A DNA stretch of 64,000 nucleotides from SVEL01 sp017381055. Lineage in GTDB: Bacteria > Bacillota > Clostridia > Lachnospirales > Lachnospiraceae. Below are positions 26,889 through 34,441 of this stretch, piece after piece. Where the stretch lies: contig JAXJYC010000048.1 of NCBI GenBank assembly GCA_036307185.1, positions 1-64,000 of the forward strand, read 5' to 3'. A program made the translations under genes and the position numbers. Each line of letters begins with the position of its first letter. Within the stretch, counting starts at the first letter, position 1. The notes under the pieces are model-generated. The model saw nothing but the letters and a program-made list of their open reading frames with translations, searched no databases and was not told the origin of the DNA.

Positions 26889-27386
26889 CTATTTAACCTT
26901 TATTAATACCTGACCATACTCAACCATATCGCCGTTATTCACCATGATTTCAGTAATTACGCCATCATGCTCACTCTCGATTTCGTTCATAAGCTTCATA
27001 GCCTCTACAATACCAATTACCTGTCCCTTCTTTACAGTATCACCTACAGATACGAATGGCGCATCATCTGGTGAAGGAGCTGCATAGAATGTACCAACAA
27101 GTGGTGATGTAATAGTCTTAACATTTGCCTCAACCTTAGCTTCTGTTACTTCAGCTGTAGCTACTGCAGCCTCAACCTGTGGCACTGCCATACTTGGTGC
27201 TACTGATACAGGCATTGACTGTGGTGCCATAGCAGGCATTGCAACAACCTGTGGTGCCGCTACAACTTGTGGAGCCTTGTCTCCAGCCTTAATTGTTATC
27301 TTCTTATCACCTTCTTCAATAGTAAATGATGTTACCTTTGAATCAGAAATTGTATTTATAAGTTCAATAATCTCTTTGAATTCCAT
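26889..27386 (-). CDS. accB: Biotin carboxyl carrier protein of acetyl-CoA carboxylase
   Basis: The 165-residue protein has an N-terminal helical part (1-35), a Pro/Ala/Met-rich linker (about 40-90) and the biotinyl domain with EAMKLMNE, in which Lys131 would be biotinylated. It carries carboxybiotin between AccC and AccDA. The chosen ATG at 27386 is preceded by GATGAGG at 9 nt; an ATG five codons upstream is possible but poorer. Two tandem hairpins (27415-27501) lie just upstream of the gene, between it and fabF. Confidence 0.95.
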   Translation of the reverse strand: MEFKEIIELINTISDSKVTSFTIEEGDKKITIKAGDKAPQVVAAPQVVAMPAMAPQSMPVSVAPSMAVPQVEAAVATAEVTEAKVEANVKTITSPLVGTFYAAPSPDDAPFVSVGDTVKKGQVIGIVEAMKLMNEIESEHDGVITEIMVNNGDMVEYGQVLIKVK

Positions 27387-27414
27387 TGATACTAACCTCA
27401 TCTTTCTTTTTTTA

Positions 27415-27456
27415 GTTAGGAGCCTCTGCTAATGCTTCGCATTATTTCCTCCTAAC
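27415..27456 (-). repeat. Operon-internal hairpin, copy 1
   Basis: A 42-bp unit whose ends GTTAGGAG and CTCCTAAC pair over 8 bp. Inside, TAATGC and GCATTA form a 6-bp stem closed by a 3-nt loop, GAA on the RNA strand. The left arm on the RNA strand includes AGGAGG, so the unit hides a Shine-Dalgarno-like sequence in its stem. It stands 28 bp before the accB start codon. Confidence 0.75.
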
Positions 27457-27459
27457 CTT

Positions 27460-27501
27460 GTTAGGAGCCTCTGTTAACGCTTCGCGTTACTTCCTCCTAA
27501 C
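27460..27501 (-). repeat. Operon-internal hairpin, copy 2
   Basis: A second 42-bp unit, exactly 45 bp from the first and ending 3 bp from the fabF stop codon. It differs from copy 1 at four positions, of which two form a compensatory pair: the inner stem TAACGC/GCGTTA replaces TAATGC/GCATTA. This covariation supports a conserved RNA fold over a DNA-only role. Confidence 0.75.
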
Positions 27502-27504
27502 TGA

Positions 27505-28737
27505 CTAACAAAACTTCTTTACTAAGATACTTGCGTTGTGACCACCGAAACCAAGTGAGTTAGAAAGTGCATAGTTAACTTCCATATCTACTCCACTTCC
27601 CATACAGTAATCAAGATCACACTCTTCATCTGTTTCCTTAAGACCTACTGTCTGATGAACGTAATTATTCTCTATACTCTTAACACAAGCGATAAACTCA
27701 ACTGCACCCGCAGCACCAAGAAGGTGACCTACCATTGACTTTGTTGAATTAATCTTTACCTTGCTAGCAGCCTCGCCAAAGGCAAGCTTAATTGCACGTG
27801 TTTCAAATAAATCATTATGATGTGTACTTGTTCCATGAGCATTTATATACTCAACCTCTGCTGGAGCAATTCCAGCCTCATCTATTGCGTTTGACATAGC
27901 TCTCGCTGCACCAGAACCATCATCTGCTGGTGATGTAATATGGTACGCATCTGAAGTTGCACCATATCCTACTATCTCTGCATAAATCTTAGCTCCTCTA
28001 GCCTTTGCATGCTCAAGAGACTCTAAGATAACGATACCAGCACCTTCACCCATTACGAAACCATCTCTATCCTTATCAAATGGCTTACAAGCATCAAGCG
28101 GATCAGTCTTTGTACTAAGCGCTGTAAGAGCTGCAAATCCACCAATACCGATTGGTGTAATAGCTGACTCTGTACCACCAGCTATCATAACGTCAGCATC
28201 TCCACACTGAATGCTTCTATAAGCCTCACCGATGCTGTGTGTTCCTGTAGCACAAGCTGTAACTACGTTTAATGACTTTCCCTTAGCTCCAAGTGCAATT
28301 GAAACATTACCAGCTGCCATATTTGTAATCATAAGTGGCACAAGTAATGGATTAACTCTTCCTGGTCCCTTCTCAAGAAGCTTCTTATGATCTCTTTCGA
28401 TTGCATCAAGACTTCCGATACCAGAACCTACTGATACACCTACCTTATATGGATCTTCCTTAGCCATATCAATACCAGCATCTTCCATAGCTTCCTTTGC
28501 AGCAGCTACAGCGAACTGACAAAAACGCTCCATTCTCTTTGCAGCCTTAACATCCATATAATCGCCAGGATTAAAATCATCGATCTGACCAGCAACCTTT
28601 GCCTTGTAATCTGTTACATCAAATCTATCGATTGTCTTAATTCCTACCTTACCTTCTTTTATTCCATTCCAGAAGTTATCTACACCTACACCGATTGGTG
28701 TGATTGCTCCTAAACCTGTAACTACTACTCTCTTCAT
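27505..28737 (-). CDS. fabF: 3-oxoacyl-[acyl-carrier-protein] synthase II
   Basis: The 410-residue ketoacyl synthase has the active-site Cys162 (VVTACATGTHS), His in EYINAHGTSTHHND and a second His in MVGHLLGAAGAVE, giving the Cys-His-His triad of FabF/FabB condensing enzymes. It elongates acyl-ACP with malonyl-ACP. Its length and the GVGVDNFWNGIKEG N-terminal segment fit FabF. Start: ATG with AGAGAGG upstream. No fabH for the initiating condensation is in this operon. Confidence 0.97.
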   Translation of the reverse strand: MKRVVVTGLGAITPIGVGVDNFWNGIKEGKVGIKTIDRFDVTDYKAKVAGQIDDFNPGDYMDVKAAKRMERFCQFAVAAAKEAMEDAGIDMAKEDPYKVGVSVGSGIGSLDAIERDHKKLLEKGPGRVNPLLVPLMITNMAAGNVSIALGAKGKSLNVVTACATGTHSIGEAYRSIQCGDADVMIAGGTESAITPIGIGGFAALTALSTKTDPLDACKPFDKDRDGFVMGEGAGIVILESLEHAKARGAKIYAEIVGYGATSDAYHITSPADDGSGAARAMSNAIDEAGIAPAEVEYINAHGTSTHHNDLFETRAIKLAFGEAASKVKINSTKSMVGHLLGAAGAVEFIACVKSIENNYVHQTVGLKETDEECDLDYCMGSGVDMEVNYALSNSLGFGGHNASILVKKFC

Positions 28738-28791
28738 AGTGAATTTCCTCTCTTATTTTAATTCTTATTATTAACTATTCAGCCCTCATTG

Positions 28792-28823
28792 GCAAAACCG
28801 TGCTTTCAGCACTTTCCTTTTGC
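28792..28823 (-). repeat. Hairpin between fabG and fabF with the same architecture
   Basis: GCAAAA and TTTTGC form the outer stem; inside, GTGCT and AGCAC form a 5-bp stem with a GAA triloop on the RNA strand. The asymmetric internal loop on the 5' side (GGAAA) resembles that of the tandem units at 27415-27501. It lies in the 94-bp gap between fabG and fabF. Confidence 0.55.
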
Positions 28824-28831
28824 TCATGTTG

Positions 28832-29572
28832 TTACATGTATAAACCACCGTTTACGTGAATAACCTGTCCTGTAATATATGCTGAATCGTCCTTAGCTAA
28901 AAACTCTACTGCATTAGCTATATCAGCCACATCTCCAAGCTTTTTTGCAGGAATTTGTGCAAGTGATCCTTCTTTTACATTATCAGGAAGCACTTTTGTC
29001 ATATCAGTATCGATAAAGCCCGGCGCCACAGCGTTTACAGTAATATTTCTTGCTGCAAGTTCTCTTGCAGCTGACATTGTAAGACCTATAACACCACCCT
29101 TAGATGCACAGTAATTTGCCTGACCAGCATTACCCATAGCACCTACTACACTGGAAAGGTTAATGATTCTTCCATATCTCTGCTTCATCATCTGCTTTGT
29201 AACAGCCTTAATTCCGTTAAATGCACCCTTTAAGTTAACATCGATAACGTCCTCAAAATCCTGCTCTGTCATCTTAAGGATAAGATTATCCTTTGTAATA
29301 CCTGCGTTATTTACTAAGATATCGATGCGTCCATACTTTTCAACCACATCAGCCATCATAGCTTCGACCTCTGTATAAGAAGCAACATTACACTTATATG
29401 CATATGCCTCGCCACCTTCAGCCTTTATAGTTTCCACCACTTCATTAGCAGCCGCTTCTGAACCGGCATAATTTACAACAACCTTTGCACCGTTCTTTGC
29501 TAATCTTAAAGCAATACCCTTGCCAATTCCTCTTGCAGCACCTGTAACTACCGCCACTTTATCTTTAAACAT
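28832..29572 (-). CDS. fabG: 3-oxoacyl-[acyl-carrier-protein] reductase
   Basis: The 246-residue short-chain dehydrogenase has the NADPH-binding TGAARGIGKG motif, NNAGIT, the catalytic Ser in LSSVVG, the YCASK motif and a C-terminal GQVIHVNGGLYM ending typical of FabG. It reduces 3-oxoacyl-ACP. The gene has GGAGAG before the ATG and lies 12 bp after fabD. Confidence 0.97.
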   Translation of the reverse strand: MFKDKVAVVTGAARGIGKGIALRLAKNGAKVVVNYAGSEAAANEVVETIKAEGGEAYAYKCNVASYTEVEAMMADVVEKYGRIDILVNNAGITKDNLILKMTEQDFEDVIDVNLKGAFNGIKAVTKQMMKQRYGRIINLSSVVGAMGNAGQANYCASKGGVIGLTMSAARELAARNITVNAVAPGFIDTDMTKVLPDNVKEGSLAQIPAKKLGDVADIANAVEFLAKDDSAYITGQVIHVNGGLYM

Positions 29573-29584
29573 ATTCTCTCTCCT

Positions 29585-30517
29585 TTATGCAAGTGCGTTA
29601 ACTACTGCTTCTACATCCTCATATTTCTCAACATTGTATGTAGTTACTTCCTTATCAACAGCCTTTGCAATCTTCTTTATGAAACCTGTAAGTGTCTTAC
29701 CTGGTCCTATCTCAACAAATGTATCAACACCCTGTTCAATCATATTTTCAACACTCTGAATCCAAAGTACTGATGATGAAACCTGATCCTTCAACATTTC
29801 CTTAATTTCATTCTTATTTTCATTTGTAACATACTTTGCTGTCACATTTGTAACATATGGAATTTCAAAATCCTTAAGCTCTACATTTTCAAGAACCCTG
29901 TATAATTCCTCGCCAGCTGTCTTAAGCATTTCCGAATGGAATGGACCGCTTACATTAAGCATTACGCATCTTCTAGCGCCAGCTTCCTTAAGCTCCTCAT
30001 TAGCCTTCTCAACAGCTTCCTTCTTACCTGTAATAACAATCTGTCCAGGGCAATTATAATTAGCCACTGAAACCTCATCAATCTTGTCGCATATACCTGC
30101 TATAACATCAGCATCAAGACCAATAATCGCAGACATAGCACCAATTCCTGTTGGAACCGCCTCCTGCATTAAAATTCCTCTCTGTCTTACTGCTTTTAAA
30201 GCATCTTCAAAATCCATAACCCCTGAAGCTACTAAAGCACAGTATTCACCAAGACTAAGGCCTGCACATACATCTGGCTTTAAACCTTTTTCTTTTAAAA
30301 CCTCAAGCATTGCAACCGAAGTTGTAAGCATAGCCGCCTGTGTATATTCTGTTATATTGATTGCTTCATTTTCCTCAAAGCAAACTTTTTTTACATCAAA
30401 ATCCAAAAGCTTAGCTGCCTCATCAAATATGTCTCTACTTAATTCTGAATTCTCATAGAAATCTTTACCCATGCCCACAACCTGAGCACCCTGTCCTGGG
30501 AATACAAATGCTATCAT
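29585..30517 (-). CDS. fabD: Malonyl-CoA--[acyl-carrier-protein] transacylase
   Basis: The 310-residue protein has FPGQGAQ at the N-terminus, the nucleophile Ser88 in GLSLGEYCAL, an Arg in AVRQRG and the His in VSGPFHSEML, that is the full FabD catalytic set. It loads malonate from CoA onto ACP. It overlaps nothing but lies only 4 bp after acpP, and its RBS (GGAG) is inside the acpP 3' end. Confidence 0.97.
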   Translation of the reverse strand: MIAFVFPGQGAQVVGMGKDFYENSELSRDIFDEAAKLLDFDVKKVCFEENEAINITEYTQAAMLTTSVAMLEVLKEKGLKPDVCAGLSLGEYCALVASGVMDFEDALKAVRQRGILMQEAVPTGIGAMSAIIGLDADVIAGICDKIDEVSVANYNCPGQIVITGKKEAVEKANEELKEAGARRCVMLNVSGPFHSEMLKTAGEELYRVLENVELKDFEIPYVTNVTAKYVTNENKNEIKEMLKDQVSSSVLWIQSVENMIEQGVDTFVEIGPGKTLTGFIKKIAKAVDKEVTTYNVEKYEDVEAVVNALA

Positions 30518-30521
30518 ATCT

Positions 30522-30752
30522 TTATTCTACTCCTTTTGCGTTAAGGTACTTAATTACATCTTCAACTGTGTTTAACTGTGCTAAGTCCTCAGAAGGAATC
30601 TCAACATTGTACTCTTCCTCAAGAGCCATAACTAACTCAAATAAATCTAAAGAGTCTGCATTTAAGTCTTCCTTAAAGCTTGCTGTTAAAGTTACCTCTG
30701 CTGCGTCACAGCTTAACTGATCTGCTACGATTGACTGAATCTTTTCTAACAT
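30522..30752 (-). CDS. acpP: Acyl carrier protein
   Basis: The 76-residue acidic protein has the phosphopantetheine site DLNADSLDLFEL with Ser34, and a helix II/III pattern EEYNVEIPSEDLAQLNTVEDVIKYL typical of AcpP. It carries the growing acyl chain. The start has AAGGAG 7 nt upstream. It is the first gene of the operon, directly behind the promoter at 30824-30852. Confidence 0.97.
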   Translation of the reverse strand: MLEKIQSIVADQLSCDAAEVTLTASFKEDLNADSLDLFELVMALEEEYNVEIPSEDLAQLNTVEDVIKYLNAKGVE

Positions 30753-30779
30753 GTTTTTGTTCTCCTTAAAAAATAATAG

Positions 30780-30824
30780 TTTGATGTATCAAAATTTTGA
30801 TTTATAAATATTTTGATATTCAAA
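30780..30824 (-). promoter_or_regulatory. Cluster of TTTGA/TCAAA palindromes, probable FabT-type operators
   Basis: Three palindromes lie between the -10 box and acpP: TTTGATGTATCAAA (30780-30793), ATCAAAATTTTGAT (30788-30801, overlapping) and TTTGATATTCAAA (30812-30824), the last touching the -10 element. TTTGA-n-TCAAA is the type of site recognised by the MarR-family fatty-acid repressor FabT in other Firmicutes. No fabT gene is in the window. Confidence 0.55.
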
Positions 30825-30852
30825 GTATATTTTATAAAAAAAAATTTGTCAA
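30824..30852 (-). promoter_or_regulatory. Sigma-A promoter of the fatty-acid operon
   Basis: TTGACA (30852-30847), a 17-nt A/T-rich spacer and TATACT (30829-30824) on the minus strand, about 70 bp upstream of acpP. Confidence 0.8.
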
Positions 30853-30865
30853 CAAGTTTTTTATC

Positions 30866-30922
30866 AAAATAATGATAGGTGGACATCGAAATTAATCAAC
30901 GATGCCCACCTATCATTATTTT
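30866..30922 (-). terminator. Long hairpin terminator of the GH5 gene
   Basis: Arms of about 23 bp (AAAATAATGATAGGTGG...) with one mismatch enclose an 11-nt loop; the stem begins inside the stop codon of the GH5 gene. The second arm ends in TTATTTTGAT on the RNA strand. Confidence 0.75.
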
Positions 30923-32055
30923 ATTACACTTCTTAACCACTTAGCCCATCCAGTAAGCTCTGAGTCATCAAATCCACTTATCTTGCCACACCAGCTTTGG
31001 AACATAGCACTTGTTTCAGCCTTATTAGATAAATTCCAACCTACATAGCTGATATTATTCTTATTAAGAAACTCTATCCACTTGTTCGCTTCATTTACAT
31101 CTATTCCGCCACTACCAGAAGCATCACATATACTAAACTCTGATACAAACAATGCACATCCATTATTAATAGCTGCCTGCGCTTTATCTCTTAACCACTG
31201 CTTATGAGTAGCTGCATAAAAATGAAGAGCATACATTATATTATCATAGCCTGTTATCTTATCCTTAGAAGCTAAATCAACATCCTGAGACCAAGTAGGC
31301 GTACCTACTATAATAATAGCATCTTTATCATTCGCTCTTATTACAGGTATAATCTCATTTGCATAAGCTTTGATATCTGCCCAGCTAGTACTACCATTTG
31401 GTTCATTACATATCTCATATATAACATTATCATAATTCTTATATGTAGAAGACATCTCTCTAAAGAATTCAACAGCATCACCTTTATACTTATGAGGAGT
31501 CTGATCAGCTAATATGTGCCAATCAATAATTACATATAGGCCCAAATCAGTGGCCGCCTGAACACCCTGCTTAACAAGATTTTTAAGATAATTTTTATCT
31601 CCACCCTCTGAATATCCGTTATATTCTGCAGTGTACATAGCAAGTCGCACCACGTTTACTCCAAAGCTTTCCTTCAAATATTTAAAGGTATCATAGCTAA
31701 CATACTGTGGAAACCACGCCATACCATGGGTACTAGCTCCCTTAAGCTGATAAGGATTGCCATACTGATCAACAAGCTTAGTGCCGACAACCTGTAATCT
31801 ACCATGAGCTTCATAAGGAGTCTTTCCAGTTTCATCTACTACAAACTTAGTTGTTGTCTCTTCTATTATAGACTCTTTTGCTGTGGTCTCCTCTATTGTA
31901 GTCTGAGATGTATTTAATGTGCTTTTATCCACTAAGATAGTTTCATTTCTTCCAGCCTTATCCCCACAGCTACATCCACAAAGTAGCATTATACACATAC
32001 ATACAATCATTATTCTTTTACCTATTAACACAATCCTTCGCTTACACCCTTCCAT
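30916..32055 (-). CDS. Lipoprotein glycoside hydrolase family 5 (endoglucanase-like)
   Basis: The 379-residue protein has a basic N-terminus, a hydrophobic signal and a lipobox ending at Cys28 (LCGC), then a Thr/Glu-rich linker (about 35-85). The GH5 domain follows (about 90-379): GASTHGMAWFPQ, VNVVRLAMYTAE, DWHIL, the acid/base Glu in YEICNEPNG and the nucleophile Glu in LFVSEFSICD. This pattern matches GH5_2 cellulases, which cleave beta-1,4-glucan. The lipid anchor keeps it on the cell surface. It stands alone, without a carbohydrate-binding domain or a transporter nearby. Start: ATG with GGGAGAG upstream. Confidence 0.92.
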   Translation of the reverse strand: MEGCKRRIVLIGKRIMIVCMCIMLLCGCSCGDKAGRNETILVDKSTLNTSQTTIEETTAKESIIEETTTKFVVDETGKTPYEAHGRLQVVGTKLVDQYGNPYQLKGASTHGMAWFPQYVSYDTFKYLKESFGVNVVRLAMYTAEYNGYSEGGDKNYLKNLVKQGVQAATDLGLYVIIDWHILADQTPHKYKGDAVEFFREMSSTYKNYDNVIYEICNEPNGSTSWADIKAYANEIIPVIRANDKDAIIIVGTPTWSQDVDLASKDKITGYDNIMYALHFYAATHKQWLRDKAQAAINNGCALFVSEFSICDASGSGGIDVNEANKWIEFLNKNNISYVGWNLSNKAETSAMFQSWCGKISGFDDSELTGWAKWLRSVIK

Positions 32056-32077
32056 AAACTCTCCCTTCTACCGTTAA

Positions 32078-32392
32078 TTAAGACATTTTACTCTCATAGT
32101 CTTGCAATTCATGAAAAATATTGTCTACAAAAACCACATTATCTACTATACGATACAAAATAAAGTATCTATGATTTAAAAAATTTATACGTCGGTATTC
32201 TAGTTTTTGCAATTTCAAATTATTGCACAGCTTCAAACTCCCTGCCACATATTTCAAACTTTCTATAGTTGTATCAAAATCATCCAAAACGTTCCTAGCT
32301 GCTTGTAAGCTCCCTTTTTCAACAATTAAATATTGAATAAACTTATCCAAGTCCTCTTCTGCATCTTTTGTAACAACAATTCTATAATCCAT
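32078..32392 (-). CDS. RelE/ParE-family toxin
   Basis: The 104-residue protein begins MDYRIVVTKDAEEDLDKFIQYL, the usual start of ParE/RelE toxins, with a helical hairpin followed by a beta-sheet (RRINFLNHRYFILYRIVDNVVFVDNIFHELQDYE). Such toxins cleave mRNA at the ribosome or block gyrase; which one cannot be told from sequence. It overlaps the antitoxin gene by 11 bp, so the pair is coupled. It is a type II module. Confidence 0.88.
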   Translation of the reverse strand: MDYRIVVTKDAEEDLDKFIQYLIVEKGSLQAARNVLDDFDTTIESLKYVAGSLKLCNNLKLQKLEYRRINFLNHRYFILYRIVDNVVFVDNIFHELQDYESKMS

Positions 32393-32675
32393 ACTTTGCC
32401 CTCATATCATTTGAAACATCTGTTGCCTCACGATACATTCCTCTAGCTGCATTTTCTCGTGACCTCTCCAACTTTTCTATCATCTGACTCTCTGATAATG
32501 TTTCATATGGATTTACAATTTCCCTTTTTATCTCAAAAGGAAATCCATTTACAGCTAATGCTCTCGTTAAAAACATACGAATTGCTGTTGTTGTATCAGT
32601 TCCTAAATCCTTAAATAATTCATCTGATTTTACTTTTAAATCATCATCTACTCTAACCTGAATTGTACTTGCCAT
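32382..32675 (-). CDS. RelB/DinJ-family antitoxin
   Basis: The 97-residue protein starts with an RHH domain (ASTIQVRVDDDLKVKSDELFKDLGTDTTTAIRMFLTRAL) typical of RelB/DinJ antitoxins. The C-terminal half should wrap the toxin. The ATG at 32675 is preceded by AGGAGG at 7 nt; the longer reading frame upstream has no ribosome-binding site. RHH antitoxins repress their own promoter; a 42-bp palindrome lies 45 bp upstream. Confidence 0.9.
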   Translation of the reverse strand: MASTIQVRVDDDLKVKSDELFKDLGTDTTTAIRMFLTRALAVNGFPFEIKREIVNPYETLSESQMIEKLERSRENAARGMYREATDVSNDMRAKYGL

Positions 32676-32719
32676 TTTATTACCTCCTACATATTTATAT
32701 ATAACAAGCTTAACAAACA

Positions 32720-32761
32720 AATAATGCTAAGTCAATACATATGTAATGACTTAGCATTATT
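32720..32761. repeat. 42-bp near-perfect palindrome upstream of the toxin-antitoxin pair
   Basis: Arms AATAATGCTAAGTCA (32720-32734) and TGACTTAGCATTATT (32747-32761) pair perfectly over 15 bp; the centre includes the 8-bp palindrome ACATATGT. It could be the antitoxin operator, or a terminator of the metallohydrolase gene that ends at 32787 on the same strand, since on the minus strand it is followed by TGTTTGTT. Confidence 0.6.
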
Positions 32762-32786
32762 TTATAATACTTTATTTTTTTCGACT

Positions 32787-33671
32787 CTACTCCGCCGGTG
32801 CCATATTCCACTCTATATTTTCACCGTCTGACTTTAAAACTATTGTACCTTGTTTATCAGTTCTATACAACGGTATTTTATTAATTCTACAATAATTTAA
32901 TATTGCAGCATGAGGATGACCATATGAATTATCTTCCCCACAGCTAACCACCACATATTTTGGTGTCACTTCTTCTAAAAACTCATCACTAGATGAAGTT
33001 CTACTGCCATGATGCCCTGCTTTATATACATCAGCATCAATATTAAAGCCACTAGCTAAAATATCCTCTTCTGCTGTATATTCTGCGTCACCAGTAAAAA
33101 GAAAACTTGTTTCTCCAAATTCTAAATATATTCCTATAGAAGCATTGTTTGCATCATCATATTCTTCATTAGGTGCCACAATTGTAAATGTAGCTTCTCC
33201 TAATGTATAAGTTTCTCCCGGTTTAGGATAAGTTATTTTATAACTTTTGCTCTTTGCCGCCTCAAATACATCTTCGTAGGTTCTTGTTTCCTTCTTAAAC
33301 TCTGACATAAATATATTATCACAATCAAACTTATATATAATAACATCCATTCCGCCTATATGATCCGAATCAGGATGAGTTCCAATAACATAATCAAGCT
33401 TAATTACATTTTGACTCTTAAGGTAACTCCAAACTTCACTTCCCTTATCATTTTCTCCTGCATCAATAAGCATAGTTGCTTCTCCACATTTTATAAGGGT
33501 AGCATCTCCCTGACCTACATCCATATAATGAATCTCTATATTTCCCTTAGCTTTCTGACGCTCAGGAGATTTTTCCGTATTTAGCTCATTTATACCAAGC
33601 CCCGCACCGATAACTGTTATCAACGCGGCCAACGATGCAGTAATTCTTTTTTTAAGCTTTCTATTTGTCAT
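32787..33671 (-). CDS. Membrane-anchored ComEC-like MBL-fold hydrolase
   Basis: The 294-residue protein has an N-terminal signal anchor (about 10-27) and a metallo-beta-lactamase fold of the ComEC/Rec2 type: MDVGQGDATLI, the metal site THPDSDHIGG, then DAEYTAEE and AGHHGSRTSS. ComEC family enzymes are thought to degrade one DNA strand during uptake; stand-alone versions are widespread and their role is unclear. No ComEC channel or competence genes are nearby. It overlaps the upstream ydcF-type gene by 11 bp. Confidence 0.9.
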   Translation of the reverse strand: MTNRKLKKRITASLAALITVIGAGLGINELNTEKSPERQKAKGNIEIHYMDVGQGDATLIKCGEATMLIDAGENDKGSEVWSYLKSQNVIKLDYVIGTHPDSDHIGGMDVIIYKFDCDNIFMSEFKKETRTYEDVFEAAKSKSYKITYPKPGETYTLGEATFTIVAPNEEYDDANNASIGIYLEFGETSFLFTGDAEYTAEEDILASGFNIDADVYKAGHHGSRTSSSDEFLEEVTPKYVVVSCGEDNSYGHPHAAILNYCRINKIPLYRTDKQGTIVLKSDGENIEWNMAPAE

Positions 33672-34368
33672 TAGTTATATCTCCACTTCCTGATAAAGAT
33701 ATTTTACCACCAGTAACCTCTGATTCTGGTTTTGTGATACTTAAGCCTACATCCTTAATTCTTGCCAACACTTCTCGAATATCTCTTTTAGCTTGTCCAC
33801 TATAAGAAACTTCCTTTGCATTTACGCCATAAGCATCTATCCCAAGACTTTTTGCTATATACAAAGCTCTATACATATGATACTTCTGTGTGACTACAAC
33901 TGCCTTCTTTACACCAAATACATTAACTGCTCTATACATTGTGTCATATGTAGATAATCCTCCATGGTCCATAAAGATGTCCTCCGATGGAATTCCTGCA
34001 TCCATAAGGAAATACTTCATAGTATTAACCTCATCATAATTATCTTCTCTATGATCACCACTTACAATAATTGTATCAGAAACGCCTGCTTCGTATAGCT
34101 CCACTGCCTTTTCTAATCTATCTCTTAACATAGCGCTTGGAGTTCCATCTGGTCTAACTGCAGCTCCTAATACAATTATGCAATCTACCTTATCTTCCTT
34201 TGATGCTTCCTCTATACTTAATATTCTACCGCTGGTAGTTGCTATAACAAGAAGATTAATTCCAACTATAGCAATTATGCCAGCAAGTATCAAAGCCCCA
34301 ATACATATCAATATTCTTTTTCCTACCTTTAAAACTTTTTCCTTAGTTAAAGTCTTCTTTTTATCCAT
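33661..34368 (-). CDS. YdcF/SanA (DUF218) family membrane protein
   Basis: The 235-residue protein has one membrane segment near the N-terminus (about 18-44) and a DUF218 domain: CIIVLGAAVRPDGTPSAMLRDRLEKAVELY, SGDHREDNYDE, DHGGLSTYDTMYRA, and VVVTQKYHMYRALYIAK. SanA-type members affect envelope permeability and vancomycin sensitivity in E. coli, but the enzyme activity is not known. I prefer the ATG at 34368 (GGAGAAG 3-6 nt upstream); an ATG four codons earlier is possible. It overlaps the MBL gene by 11 bp. Confidence 0.85.
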   Translation of the reverse strand: MDKKKTLTKEKVLKVGKRILICIGALILAGIIAIVGINLLVIATTSGRILSIEEASKEDKVDCIIVLGAAVRPDGTPSAMLRDRLEKAVELYEAGVSDTIIVSGDHREDNYDEVNTMKYFLMDAGIPSEDIFMDHGGLSTYDTMYRAVNVFGVKKAVVVTQKYHMYRALYIAKSLGIDAYGVNAKEVSYSGQAKRDIREVLARIKDVGLSITKPESEVTGGKISLSGSGDITNDK

Positions 34369-34441
34369 GCTCTTCTCCATATAGCACCAACCAAAGAGTA
34401 GTACTTTCCCTATAATAATCTAGAATATACCAAATTCAAAA

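Noticed and set aside
32787..33671. Competence DNA-uptake channel gene comEC
   Set aside because: Only the MBL-fold domain and a single signal anchor are present; the polytopic competence domain is missing.
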